64,000 nucleotides of DNA from assembly GCF_001020205.1 (NCBI RefSeq), contig NZ_CP011663.1, positions 1,674,001 to 1,738,000 on the forward strand, given 5' to 3'. The DNA is from Clostridium sporogenes (GTDB lineage: Bacteria; Bacillota; Clostridia; Clostridiales; Clostridiaceae). The notes under the pieces were generated by a model. That model did no database searches. It worked only from the letters and a program-made list of their open reading frames with translations, and was not told the origin of the DNA. Below are positions 7,954-16,611 of this stretch, one piece after another. The position numbers were made by a program, and so were the translations under genes. Each line of letters opens with the position of its first letter. Position 1 is the first letter of the stretch.

Positions 7954-9861
7954 ATGTTAGAGAATAAATTTTTAACTAAAATAGAAGAGCAGAAAAAAAA
8001 CATTAAAGAGTATAGCAATATCTATAGTATATTAGGGACTTTAAGATTAATATCTATGATAGGGCTTATATATTTTATTTATAAAGTATTAAATTCAAAT
8101 TTTTATAGTAAATATTTATGGTTATCTATATTAATGGCAGGTATATTTATAGCATTAATAATAAAGCATAGCAATATAAAGAATAAACTTAAATTTTCCA
8201 AAGAAATGATAAATATAAATAAAAAATATGTAGATAGAATCAATGGACAATGGACAGAATTTCAAGATAGAGGGGAAGAATTCATTTCAGAAGACCATCC
8301 TTATTCTGGGGATTTGGATATAGTGGGAAAAGAATCACTTTTTCAACTTATAAACACAACTAATACGAAAGATGGTAGAAATAATTTAGCAAAATTATTA
8401 TTAGATCCAAATAAAGATAAAGATGAAATAATTTTAAAACAAAGGGCTGTAAAGGAGTTAGGAGAAAAATTAGAGTTTTGCCAAAACTTAGAATATACAA
8501 CAGGAAAATATAAAGAAAAATTAAAAAGCACAGAAAAACTTATGAAATATATAACGGAAAATAGTGTTTTAATAAAAAGTAAGGTGATAAAAAATATATT
8601 GTACATAATGCCATTAATTACAGTACCTTTATCACTAGGTGTAATCATATTAAAGCTTAAGAAGCTATATATTTTAGTAGGAGTTTTAGGTATTGTTCAA
8701 TGCTTAATATGGATGTTAAAAGCTTTAAAAATTAATTCTATCCTACAATCTATAGATAAACTTAAATATAATTTTCAAACCTATAGTAAGGTGTTAAAGT
8801 TAATAGAAAAGGAAGAAGTAGAGTGTAAAAAATTAAAGAATATAAAGAAAGTACTTTTTAATGAAAAAGAAAGTTCTATTAAAGCTATAAAGGAATTAAA
8901 TATAATTTCGGAGAAGGTTAATTTAAGGTACAATGGTATTTTATATATAGTCTTAAATATATTTTTCCTTTGGGATTATCAATGTGTTTTTTCTCTAGAG
9001 GCTTGGAAATTAAAATATGGCGATAAAATAGAAAAATGGCTAAATGGCATAGGAGAAATAGAAAGTCTTGCAAGTTTAGCTGTTTTAACTCATATAAATG
9101 ACAAAATTTATTTTCCTAATATACATGATTCTGATGAAAAAACAAGTTTAAATAAAAATACTCAGTTGAATAATTTAAATGGAGAGAATTTTAAATCTGA
9201 AAAAGATAGTTATCCTAATTTAAAATTAGGATATGGTGATAATTTAAAGATAGAATGTAAAAATATAGGCCATCCTTTAATTAATATAAAGGATAGAGTA
9301 TGCAATGATTTAACTATGAAAAATAATATTCTCCTTGTAACTGGATCTAATATGTCGGGGAAAACTACTTTCTTAAGAACACTAGGAATTAATTTAGTTT
9401 TAGCTTATAGTGGGGCACCAGTGTGTGCAGAAGAAATGAGTTCTTCTATTATGGACATATATACTTCTATGAGAATAACAGACGATTTAAAGGGAGGTAT
9501 ATCTACATTTTATAGAGAGCTTATAAAAATTAAAAATATAATTAATCATTCAAAAAATAAGAAACCTATGATTTTTTTAATAGATGAAATCTTTAGAGGA
9601 ACAAACTCTAAGGATAGATATATAGGAGCCAAAAATGTACTTTTAAACCTGAATAAACCTTGGATAATAGGGGGATTAACTACTCATGATTTAGAACTTT
9701 GTATTTTAGATAAAGAAGAAAGAATAAAGAATTATCATTTCTCAGAATACTATAAGAATAATGAAATATATTTTGACTATAAAATAAAAAAAGGACAGTC
9801 TACTACAACTAATGCTAAATATCTTATGAATATGGTCGGTATAGAGATTTTAGAAAAATAA
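7954..9861 (+). CDS. Membrane-anchored MutS-like ATPase
   Basis: 635 residues with a MutS domain V ATPase at the C-terminus. Walker A (G-S-N-M-S-G-K-T-T) is at about 464-472, an S-G-A-P-V-C-A block follows, and Walker B plus signature (F-L-I-D-E-I-F-R-G-T-N) begins near 539. The N-terminal half has hydrophobic segments near 28-45 and 50-68, a second pair near 213-260 and a possible one near 330-345. The mismatch-recognition domain I of MutS1 is absent, and so is the Smr nuclease of MutS2. It therefore belongs to an uncharacterised MutS-like membrane family, and a classical mismatch-repair role is unlikely. AGGAGGGG precedes the ATG. It lies directly behind topB and the pair ends at a shared terminator. 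Confidence 0.82.
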   Translation: MLENKFLTKIEEQKKNIKEYSNIYSILGTLRLISMIGLIYFIYKVLNSNFYSKYLWLSILMAGIFIALIIKHSNIKNKLKFSKEMININKKYVDRINGQWTEFQDRGEEFISEDHPYSGDLDIVGKESLFQLINTTNTKDGRNNLAKLLLDPNKDKDEIILKQRAVKELGEKLEFCQNLEYTTGKYKEKLKSTEKLMKYITENSVLIKSKVIKNILYIMPLITVPLSLGVIILKLKKLYILVGVLGIVQCLIWMLKALKINSILQSIDKLKYNFQTYSKVLKLIEKEEVECKKLKNIKKVLFNEKESSIKAIKELNIISEKVNLRYNGILYIVLNIFFLWDYQCVFSLEAWKLKYGDKIEKWLNGIGEIESLASLAVLTHINDKIYFPNIHDSDEKTSLNKNTQLNNLNGENFKSEKDSYPNLKLGYGDNLKIECKNIGHPLINIKDRVCNDLTMKNNILLVTGSNMSGKTTFLRTLGINLVLAYSGAPVCAEEMSSSIMDIYTSMRITDDLKGGISTFYRELIKIKNIINHSKNKKPMIFLIDEIFRGTNSKDRYIGAKNVLLNLNKPWIIGGLTTHDLELCILDKEERIKNYHFSEYYKNNEIYFDYKIKKGQSTTTNAKYLMNMVGIEILEK

Positions 9862-9911
9862 AATAGATCCAATAGGGTGTTTTAAAATAGATTAGATTTA
9901 AATTTAATGAC

Positions 9912-9959
9912 AAAAATACACTTCATAAACCAATTAATGTGTTTATGAAGTGTATTTTT
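9912..9959 (+). terminator. Terminator of topB-mutS-like unit
   Basis: A perfect 19-bp stem (9912-9930 with 9941-9959), 10-nt loop and trailing T-rich run. The rest of the gap 9862-10177 shows no gene. Confidence 0.9.
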
Positions 9960-10177
9960 TATCTTTATTATATTAAATGCACTATTTGCTGTATTAACAA
10001 CATTGGGACTACTAATAAATGAAATTTTATATATAGTTTTTATTATAGTAATTATAATTTTGTAATATTGCCAATGGATATTAAATTTAAAATAGAACTT
10101 AAAAATGTCATAATGTTAATAATATAGAATATATATTTTTAATAGACAAGTTGAAAAAAATCTAAAGGGGGATGAAA

Positions 10178-11314
10178 ATGCTATATAGAAAATTGGGAAA
10201 AACTGATGAAGAGGTTTCTATACTAGGGTTTGGATGTATGAGACTTCCAATAACAAATAATGATCCAGCTAAAATTGATGAGAAGGAAGCCATAAAACAA
10301 ATAAGATATGCTATTGATAACGGGGTTAATTATATAGATACAGCCTATCCATATCATGAAGGTGCCAGTGAATTTTTAGTGGAAAAGGCTCTTAGAGATG
10401 GATATAGGGAAAGAGTAAAATTAGCTACTAAACTTCCTTCTTGGCTTATAAAAAGCAGAGAGGATATGGACAAATATTTAAATGAACAATTAGAAAAATT
10501 ACAAACGGATCATATAGATTTTTATCTCTTGCATGCTCTCAATAAGGAAGATTGGGAAAATTTAAAGAAGCATAATGTATTTGAGTTTTTAGATAAAGCT
10601 ATAGAAGATGGAAGAATAAAATATGCAGGTTTTTCTTTCCATGATGAATTACCTTTATTTAAGGAAATAGTAGATGCTTATGATTGGACTTTTTGCCAAA
10701 TTCAATATAATTTTATAGATGAAAATTATCAAGCAGGTACGAAAGGACTTAAATATGCTTCACAAAAAGGGCTTGCAGTTATAATAATGGAACCTTTAAG
10801 AGGTGGAAATTTAGCAAGGGTAGTTCCAGATGATGTTAAGAAACTATGGAATAAAGCTCATATTAAGAGAAGTCCTGCTCAGTGGGGGTTCAGATTCTTA
10901 TGGAATCATCCAGAAATAACTGTAGTTTTAAGTGGTATGGAAAAAATGGACCATATAAAAGAAAACATAAGAGAGTCTAACAACGGATATGCAAATTCTC
11001 TAACAGAAAAGGAACTACAATTAATTAATGAGGTTAAAGAAATATATATAAGTAGAATAAAGGTTGATTGTACAAATTGTAGATATTGTATGCCATGTCC
11101 CTTTGGAGTAAATATACCTAAAAATTTTAAGTATTTAAATATGGCTTCAATTTATAGTGATGTAAAAAAACAAGAGAAAAAGTATGTAACCCACTTAAAT
11201 AAAAATGAAAAAGCTTCAAACTGTAGAAAATGTGGAAAATGTGAAGAAGCCTGTCCTCAGAATATTAAAATAAGAAATATGTTAGAGGAAGTGATTAAAA
11301 CCTTTGAACCTTAA
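10178..11314 (+). CDS. Aldo/keto reductase with C-terminal 4Fe-4S ferredoxin domain
   Basis: 378 residues: an AKR (beta/alpha)8 barrel (1-285) plus a ferredoxin-like tail. The N-terminal L-G-F-G-C-M-R-L-P, the D54-T-A-x-x-Y59 catalytic region and the D-F-Y-L-L-H-A-L active-site strand are visible. The tail contains C-x2-C-x2-C-x2-C-P starting at residue 298 and C-x2-C-x2-C-x3-C-P starting at 349, the pattern for two [4Fe-4S] clusters. Such proteins are common in anaerobes; the natural carbonyl substrate is unknown, and the clusters suggest ferredoxin-linked electron flow. An in-frame ATG at 10172 touches the AAAGGGG ribosome site, so 10178, with normal spacing, is preferred. The stop codon lies inside the terminator stem. 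Confidence 0.9.
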   Translation: MLYRKLGKTDEEVSILGFGCMRLPITNNDPAKIDEKEAIKQIRYAIDNGVNYIDTAYPYHEGASEFLVEKALRDGYRERVKLATKLPSWLIKSREDMDKYLNEQLEKLQTDHIDFYLLHALNKEDWENLKKHNVFEFLDKAIEDGRIKYAGFSFHDELPLFKEIVDAYDWTFCQIQYNFIDENYQAGTKGLKYASQKGLAVIIMEPLRGGNLARVVPDDVKKLWNKAHIKRSPAQWGFRFLWNHPEITVVLSGMEKMDHIKENIRESNNGYANSLTEKELQLINEVKEIYISRIKVDCTNCRYCMPCPFGVNIPKNFKYLNMASIYSDVKKQEKKYVTHLNKNEKASNCRKCGKCEEACPQNIKIRNMLEEVIKTFEP

Positions 11315-11341
11315 CAAATTGTTTTCAATTTGTTAAGGTTC
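11306..11341 (+). terminator. Terminator overlapping the AKR stop codon
   Basis: A perfect 15-bp stem (11306-11320 with 11327-11341) and 6-nt loop. The last codons and stop of the reductase form the left arm. Confidence 0.88.
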
Positions 11342-11378
11342 TTGCTTTGTTACTTTTTTCTTAAGAGCACTTCTATTT

Positions 11379-11870
11379 TTAAATATTTACCTCTTTAATT
11401 TCATTTTCAGTCCATTGTAAAAATTTATGAAAATCCTCATAATCAATAGTAAGAGTAGCTGTATTTGTATTAGGATGAAAATTAATTTTACCATCATGCT
11501 TTAAATCCTTATCTAAAAGTACCTTTACTTTTCTATCAGAATTATTTATAAGGCCAAAGGGAGTAACACTTCCAGGAGTAAGCCCTAAATGTTTATAAAG
11601 CCTTTCTTCTGATGCCATGGAAAGAGGTGTGCTTCCTATTTCCTTTGCCAAAGCCTTTAAATCTGCCATCTTTTCATCACACAAAATAAGAAGGTAATGT
11701 ATATTTCCTTTTCTATTTCTAAGGAATAAGTTTTTGCAATGTTGCCCTTCTATATCCAATTGCAAATTATTTACCTCTTCTATTGTATAAACAGCCTCAT
11801 GTTCATGCTTAATATATTTAATATTTAGCTCATTTAAAATATTGTATATTTTTTCTTTACCTTTGTTCAT
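11379..11870 (-). CDS. ProX-type aminoacyl-tRNA(Pro) deacylase
   Basis: 163 residues of the YbaK/ProX editing fold, which hydrolyses wrongly charged tRNA(Pro) (mostly Ala-tRNA(Pro) for ProX). Visible features are the N-terminal H-E-A-V-Y-T-x-E-E, the K-N-L-F-L-R-N-R-K block with the catalytic-region lysine, and the G-L-T-P-G-S-V-T-P-F-G-L-I-N loop. Full length for the stand-alone, trans-acting form. It is monocistronic and convergent with the AKR gene. Its exact substrate among Ala-, Cys- or Ser-tRNA cannot be fixed from sequence alone. Confidence 0.88.
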   Translation of the reverse strand: MNKGKEKIYNILNELNIKYIKHEHEAVYTIEEVNNLQLDIEGQHCKNLFLRNRKGNIHYLLILCDEKMADLKALAKEIGSTPLSMASEERLYKHLGLTPGSVTPFGLINNSDRKVKVLLDKDLKHDGKINFHPNTNTATLTIDYEDFHKFLQWTENEIKEVNI

Positions 11871-12077
11871 TTATTTCACCTTCCTATGAAATTTTCTTAA
11901 GGATTATGTAAAAGTCTTAGTATTTATTTTTTGAAATGTTTATTGCTTAAACTTTATTATAATGTATTTTAGAAATAATTTCATTATATTTTATATTTTC
12001 TGAATTCTAAGGAAAACTAAATTTGTTTCATCACTAAAAATTATTAAATTAATGTATTTGTATTAAAACTAAAAATA

Positions 12078-12097
12078 TATTGACCCCATGGTCAATA
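12078..12097. promoter_or_regulatory. Palindromic operator, probable TetR target
   Basis: Inverted repeat with 8-bp arms (TATTGACC at 12078-12085, GGTCAATA at 12090-12097) around a 4-base spacer. It lies about 43 bases before the ABC operon start. The TGACC-N4-GGTCA form is typical of operators for TetR proteins, and a TetR gene ends this operon, so autoregulation is inferred. Confidence 0.65.
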
Positions 12098-12139
12098 GGT
12101 GGTAATATGTAGTTAAAATAAAAAGGAGAGATGTTAATT

Positions 12140-12838
12140 ATGTATCTTTCATTAAAGAATATAGGGAAAAAATTTAATATAGCAGGTAGAGAATTTTGGG
12201 TGCTTAAAGATATAAATTTAGAAATAGAAAAGGGAAATATTGTTACTATTTTAGGACCTTCTGGGTCAGGAAAATCTACTTTATTAAATATAATAGGTGG
12301 CATAGATAAAGCAGATAAGGGTCAGTTTATTTTAAAGGATAATATTATAAGTGATCTTAAAGATCAGGAGCTTACTTTATATAGAAGAGAAAAATTAGGA
12401 TTTGTGTTTCAATTTTATAATTTAATACCAAATCTTACGGTATGGGAAAATATAGAAGTAGCCTCTAATATAAGCCATAATCCTAGGGATATTAAAGAAA
12501 TATTAGAGAAAGTTCATTTATATGATAAAAAAGATAAGTTCCCACAGGAGTTAAGTGGGGGAGAACAACAAAGGGTTTCCATAGCTAGAGCTATTATAAA
12601 AAATCCAGAATTACTTTTATGTGATGAACCTACAGGTGCTTTAGATTATACAACATCAAAGGAAATACTAAAACTATTAGAAGAAATAAATAAGGAATTT
12701 AGGACTACAATTTTAATAGTAACTCACAATGAACCTATAGCTTCTATAAGTGACAAAATAATAAAACTTAGGGATGGAGGAATTTCTGAATTTATAGATA
12801 ATAAAGAAAAAATTTCAGTGGAAAAGGTGGTGTGGTAG
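12140..12838 (+). CDS. ABC transporter ATP-binding protein, MacB/LolD type
   Basis: A 232-residue ATPase powering the adjacent FtsX-like permease. Walker A is G-P-S-G-S-G-K-S-T, the signature is L-S-G-G-E-Q-Q-R and Walker B is L-L-L-C-D-E-P-T-G-A-L-D. The Q-loop context F-V-F-Q-F-Y-N-L-I-P-N-L-T-V-W-E-N is typical of the MacB/LolD/Bce group, which works mechanically on periplasmic or surface substrates rather than by classical transport. An ATG at 12131 abuts the AAGGAG, so 12140 is the better start. First gene of a three-gene operon (ATPase, permease, TetR) with the next ATG directly after its stop. Confidence 0.9.
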   Translation: MYLSLKNIGKKFNIAGREFWVLKDINLEIEKGNIVTILGPSGSGKSTLLNIIGGIDKADKGQFILKDNIISDLKDQELTLYRREKLGFVFQFYNLIPNLTVWENIEVASNISHNPRDIKEILEKVHLYDKKDKFPQELSGGEQQRVSIARAIIKNPELLLCDEPTGALDYTTSKEILKLLEEINKEFRTTILIVTHNEPIASISDKIIKLRDGGISEFIDNKEKISVEKVVW

Positions 12839-15052
12839 ATGATTCTATCTAAAAGAATTAAAAGAGTTATAAAATCCAATAAGGGTTCTTATATAGGTTG
12901 CACTTTATTGGTTTTACTAAGCTGTATACTTTTTTCTTCTTTTAATATAGCCTTTAGAAATATAGATAAAAATTTTAAAGAGTTTGTTAAAGATTATAAT
13001 TTAGATTCTGTTAAAATTATGGTGAACAAACCTATAGATAATATAGAAAAATTAGAAGAAGAATTTAATATATCCCTTGAAAAAAGATATGAAATGGATT
13101 ATAGCTTGGATGATAATACTACCTTAAGAATATTTAGTAAAACATCTAAAATAAATAAGTCCTATATTATACAGGGAAGAGATATAATAAATAAAAATGA
13201 GATACTCTTAGATCCATCCTTTTCAAAGGAGAAAAATATAAAATTAAAAGATAAAATAAAAATACAAGGAAAAGAGTTCAAAGTAGTTGGATTTTTTGCA
13301 TTGCCGGATTATATTTATCCTCTAAAATCTGAAACAGATCTTATATGGAACGCTAAAAATTTTGGCATAGCTTCTATGTCAGAGAATAATATAGAAGAGC
13401 TAAAGGGAATAAAAACCTTTTACCACACAGTGTTTAAAGAAAATAATGAAAAGCAATTTAGAAAATATATAGAAGAAAAATATAATATATTATCATATGT
13501 AGAAAGAGATAATAATGTAAGATATGCCTTTGTAAAAACTAAGATGGATAGTTCTATAATAATGGCTCTAACTCTTCCTATGGTTATAATTTTGTTAACC
13601 TCTGCTCTTTTATCCATAGTGATATGGAGAATGATAAAAACAGATTTAAAACAGATAGGGACTTTGTATGCCTTAGGTTATAAGAAAAGTGAAATATTAA
13701 AGCATTATATGAGTTATCCTATTATAATTGGTATAATAGGAGGAGTAATAGGTACCATATTGGGGCTATTTTTTTCGAAACCTCTAAGTCAGTTTATGCT
13801 AAGTTATTTCAATATACCTTTAATAAAAGAAAATTATAGTGCAAGTTATATTATTTTAAGTCCTATAATACCCTTATTTTTCTTGAGTTTAACCTCATTT
13901 ATTGTACTATTAAAAGTTTTAAAAATGTCTCCTGTTAATCTTATGAAAGGTTTTAAAAATAAAGGGAAAGTAAACAAATTAGAAAAAAGCTTAAAACTTT
14001 ATAAATTTAAATTTGAAAATAAGTTTAAAATAAGAGAGATTACAAGAAATATAGGAAGAACAATTATATTATTATTGGGTATAATAATAGCTTCCATGTT
14101 TTTGCTTATGGGGTTTATGAGTAAAGATTCCATGGATTCTCTAGTAAAGGCTCAAAGAAATACAAACCAATATGAGTATAATTATATTTTAAAAAATATT
14201 CAAAGTGAAAAAAATTATACTGGAGAAAAATATAATCTATCCTCTTTTAAAGTAGAGAATGACAAAGAATCTATACCTATATATGGTATAGAAAAAGATA
14301 CACAGCTTATAAATTTAAAGGATTCAAAAGGAGAAAAAATACAGTTCAATAAGATTATAATAACTAAAGCATTAGCAGAAAAATTAAATATTGATAAGGG
14401 GGATAGAATAAAAATATATAATACTTATAAGGATAAAGGATTTTTTATAAATATAGATGAAATAGCAGATGATTATGTTACTAAAAGTATATATATACCT
14501 CTTGATGAATTTAATACTATGATGAATTATGAAAAAAATAGTTATATAGGATTGTATTCAAAAGAAAAATTAGATATAGATGAAAACTTAATATTTAAAG
14601 TAGAAAGTAAAAAAGAAATTGAAGAAGCCTTTAAATCTATGACAGAGCCTATGAAATATTCCCTTACTATTATGGCAGTTTTTGCGACTATAATCGCTTT
14701 AATCGTAATATATGTTATAACTTCTATAATTGTAGAAGAAAACAAAGGTAATATATCTATGCTAAAAATATTAGGATATAAAGAGCAAGAAATAAATTCT
14801 TTAATATTAAATACAGGAAAAATTCCTGTTATAATAGGTTATTTATTTTCTATACCTATATTAAAAATTTCTATGGGGCAGCTTATGAAAAAGGTAGCAA
14901 AGGATATTAATTTTTCAATACCTATGAATATTTCATTAAAGTATACTATAATAGGTTTTGTAATAATATATTTAACCTATGAAATATCAAAAATATTATC
15001 TAAGAAAAAAATTCTAACTATATCTATGGTAGATTTTATGAAGGCTGAATAG
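12839..15052 (+). CDS. FtsX-like ABC transporter permease
   Basis: 737 residues with an N-terminal membrane segment (about 17-37), a long extracellular part, three helices near 240-345, a further helix near 405-425, a second extracellular part and three final helices near 615-725. Two FtsX-type modules are seen, each with the pattern I-G-T-L-Y-A-L-G-Y or I-S-M-L-K-I-L-G-Y before the coupling helix. This is the arrangement of eight-helix exporters handling lipoproteins, lipids or peptides. It starts immediately after the ATPase stop and is followed 11 bases later by tetR, so all three are translated from one message. The exported substrate is unknown; TetR control suggests a toxic compound. 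Confidence 0.88.
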   Translation: MILSKRIKRVIKSNKGSYIGCTLLVLLSCILFSSFNIAFRNIDKNFKEFVKDYNLDSVKIMVNKPIDNIEKLEEEFNISLEKRYEMDYSLDDNTTLRIFSKTSKINKSYIIQGRDIINKNEILLDPSFSKEKNIKLKDKIKIQGKEFKVVGFFALPDYIYPLKSETDLIWNAKNFGIASMSENNIEELKGIKTFYHTVFKENNEKQFRKYIEEKYNILSYVERDNNVRYAFVKTKMDSSIIMALTLPMVIILLTSALLSIVIWRMIKTDLKQIGTLYALGYKKSEILKHYMSYPIIIGIIGGVIGTILGLFFSKPLSQFMLSYFNIPLIKENYSASYIILSPIIPLFFLSLTSFIVLLKVLKMSPVNLMKGFKNKGKVNKLEKSLKLYKFKFENKFKIREITRNIGRTIILLLGIIIASMFLLMGFMSKDSMDSLVKAQRNTNQYEYNYILKNIQSEKNYTGEKYNLSSFKVENDKESIPIYGIEKDTQLINLKDSKGEKIQFNKIIITKALAEKLNIDKGDRIKIYNTYKDKGFFINIDEIADDYVTKSIYIPLDEFNTMMNYEKNSYIGLYSKEKLDIDENLIFKVESKKEIEEAFKSMTEPMKYSLTIMAVFATIIALIVIYVITSIIVEENKGNISMLKILGYKEQEINSLILNTGKIPVIIGYLFSIPILKISMGQLMKKVAKDINFSIPMNISLKYTIIGFVIIYLTYEISKILSKKKILTISMVDFMKAE

Positions 15053-15063
15053 GAGAAGATTTT

Positions 15064-15687
15064 ATGGATGACAATTTAAAGAATATACCCGAAGATAAAA
15101 AAGAAGCTATACTAAAAGCTGCTTTAGAAGAGTTTGCTACAAGGGGATATGAAAAGGCTTCTACAAATAAAATAGTAGAAAAAGCAGGCGTATCAAAGGG
15201 GCTTTTGTTTCATTACTTTGGTAATAAAAAGGGATTATTTATATATGTATATAACTATTATTTTAAGTTTTTGAAAGAAGAGTTATATATGAAGGTAGAT
15301 ACAGAGGAAAGGGATATTCTAGAACGAGTAAAAAAATGGACTATGATAAAAATGAACCTTATAGAAAAGTATCCTAGTATATTTATGCTATTTATAAAAT
15401 CTATATTGAATATGCCTAAAGATATAAAATCTACTTTAGAAAAAATCCAATCAAAGGAAACAAAAGAAGCCTATGAAAATTTTTTATCCAATATAGATTA
15501 TTCCAAATTTAAAGAGAATATTGATATACAGAAGTGTTTAAAAATACTAATGTGGACATTAGAGAAATATGGTGAAGAATATATAGTTCTTAATATAAAT
15601 AAGCCACTATTACAAATAAATAAGGATAATATTAGAAAAGAGATAGAAGAATACGTGGACATATTAAAGGCTGGTTTTTATAGATAG
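15064..15687 (+). CDS. TetR/AcrR family regulator
   Basis: 207 residues. The N-terminal TetR helix-turn-helix spans about 12-58, with A-A-L-E-E-F-A-x-R-G-Y-E-K-A-S-T and V-S-K-G-L-L-F-H-Y-F-G-N-K-K clearly visible. The remainder is an all-helical ligand/dimer domain. A GGAGAA ribosome site sits 12 bases behind the permease gene, so it is the third cistron. Likely represses its own operon at the 12078-12097 palindrome; ligand unknown. Confidence 0.9.
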   Translation: MDDNLKNIPEDKKEAILKAALEEFATRGYEKASTNKIVEKAGVSKGLLFHYFGNKKGLFIYVYNYYFKFLKEELYMKVDTEERDILERVKKWTMIKMNLIEKYPSIFMLFIKSILNMPKDIKSTLEKIQSKETKEAYENFLSNIDYSKFKENIDIQKCLKILMWTLEKYGEEYIVLNINKPLLQINKDNIRKEIEEYVDILKAGFYR

Positions 15688-15715
15688 TTTATTAATTATA
15701 CAAAATGCTGACTAG

Positions 15716-15816
15716 AAATAGATTTAATTTTAATATAACAAATATAAAAAATTAGGAAATGAGTTAGTTTATAGATTAAATTTTTTATATTTGAGGTGTT
15801 AAAATTAAATCTATTT
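15716..15816. repeat. Long imperfect inverted repeat
   Basis: Outer arms of 18 bp (15716-15733 with 15799-15816), a symmetrical 5-nt internal loop, inner arms of 15 bp (15739-15753 with 15779-15793) and a 25-nt loop. It lies 28 bases behind tetR, so it may end that transcript. But it lacks a T-run, and its size also fits a miniature inverted-repeat element or a structured RNA. The rest of 15688-16047 shows no gene. Confidence 0.7.
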
Positions 15817-16047
15817 TATTTTGAGAGGGCCTTTGTTATGTTATACGAGATATAACTTATATAATTTATTTTTATATGAAATTTAATAACATTTAATAGT
15901 ATAAATAAAACAAATAGTTATAAACAAAATTATAAATTTTATCTATTTGATTAGAAAATGCCACTATTATATAATAAAGTTTGATTTAAAATGGAATATT
16001 AGTAATTTTTTATACAAAATAGTATATATGGATAAGAAGGAGATATA

Positions 16048-16599
16048 ATGGAAAAAGAAAAAATAATATTTTTATCTCATTGTATATTAAATAAAAGTTC
16101 TAAAGTGAAATATTATGGAGAAGAAAAGAATAGAGAGAAAGATGAGAAAATAAAAAATTTACTAAAGTTACTTATGGATAATAATATATCAATTATTCAA
16201 CTTCCCTGTCCTGAATTAACTTGCTATGGGATTAAAAGATGGGGACATGTAAAAGATCAATTTGATACCCCCCATTTTAGAAAACATTGTAGAGAATTAT
16301 TTTCGATATATTTAGAGCAAATGGAAGAGTATATTAATAATGATTATGAAATTTTAGGGATTGTAGGAATAGAAGGAAGTCCAACCTGTGGTGTAAATAA
16401 AACCTGTGTAGGTAAATGGGGAGGAGAACTTTCGTCTAATAACGAGCTACAAAGCATTATAGGAACCATAAAAAGGGTAAATGAAAGAGGAATATTTATG
16501 GAAGAAATAAAAAAAATATTAGAAGAAAAACAGTTAAATATTAATATCATAGGATTAGACGAAAAAAATATAGAGGATATATATGAACTCTTTCTGTAG
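16048..16599 (+). CDS. TudS-related (DUF523-like) putative desulfidase
   Basis: 183 residues of the DUF523/TudS group. TudS removes sulfur from thiouracil using a [4Fe-4S] cluster held by only three cysteines. Here C12 (S-H-C-I-L-N), C54 (L-P-C-P-E-L) and C114 (S-P-T-C-G-V) occupy the positions expected for those ligands, and E56 and S111 lie beside them. It resembles the CD3072 subgroup known from C. difficile. Additional cysteines at 59, 81 and 120 are not part of the core set. AAGGAGA precedes the ATG. Only 12 bases separate it from the ABC importer ATPase, so it is probably the first gene of that operon and may act on the imported molecule. The substrate is unknown. Confidence 0.8.
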   Translation: MEKEKIIFLSHCILNKSSKVKYYGEEKNREKDEKIKNLLKLLMDNNISIIQLPCPELTCYGIKRWGHVKDQFDTPHFRKHCRELFSIYLEQMEEYINNDYEILGIVGIEGSPTCGVNKTCVGKWGGELSSNNELQSIIGTIKRVNERGIFMEEIKKILEEKQLNINIIGLDEKNIEDIYELFL

Positions 16600-16611
16600 G
16601 ACGGTGTTAAA

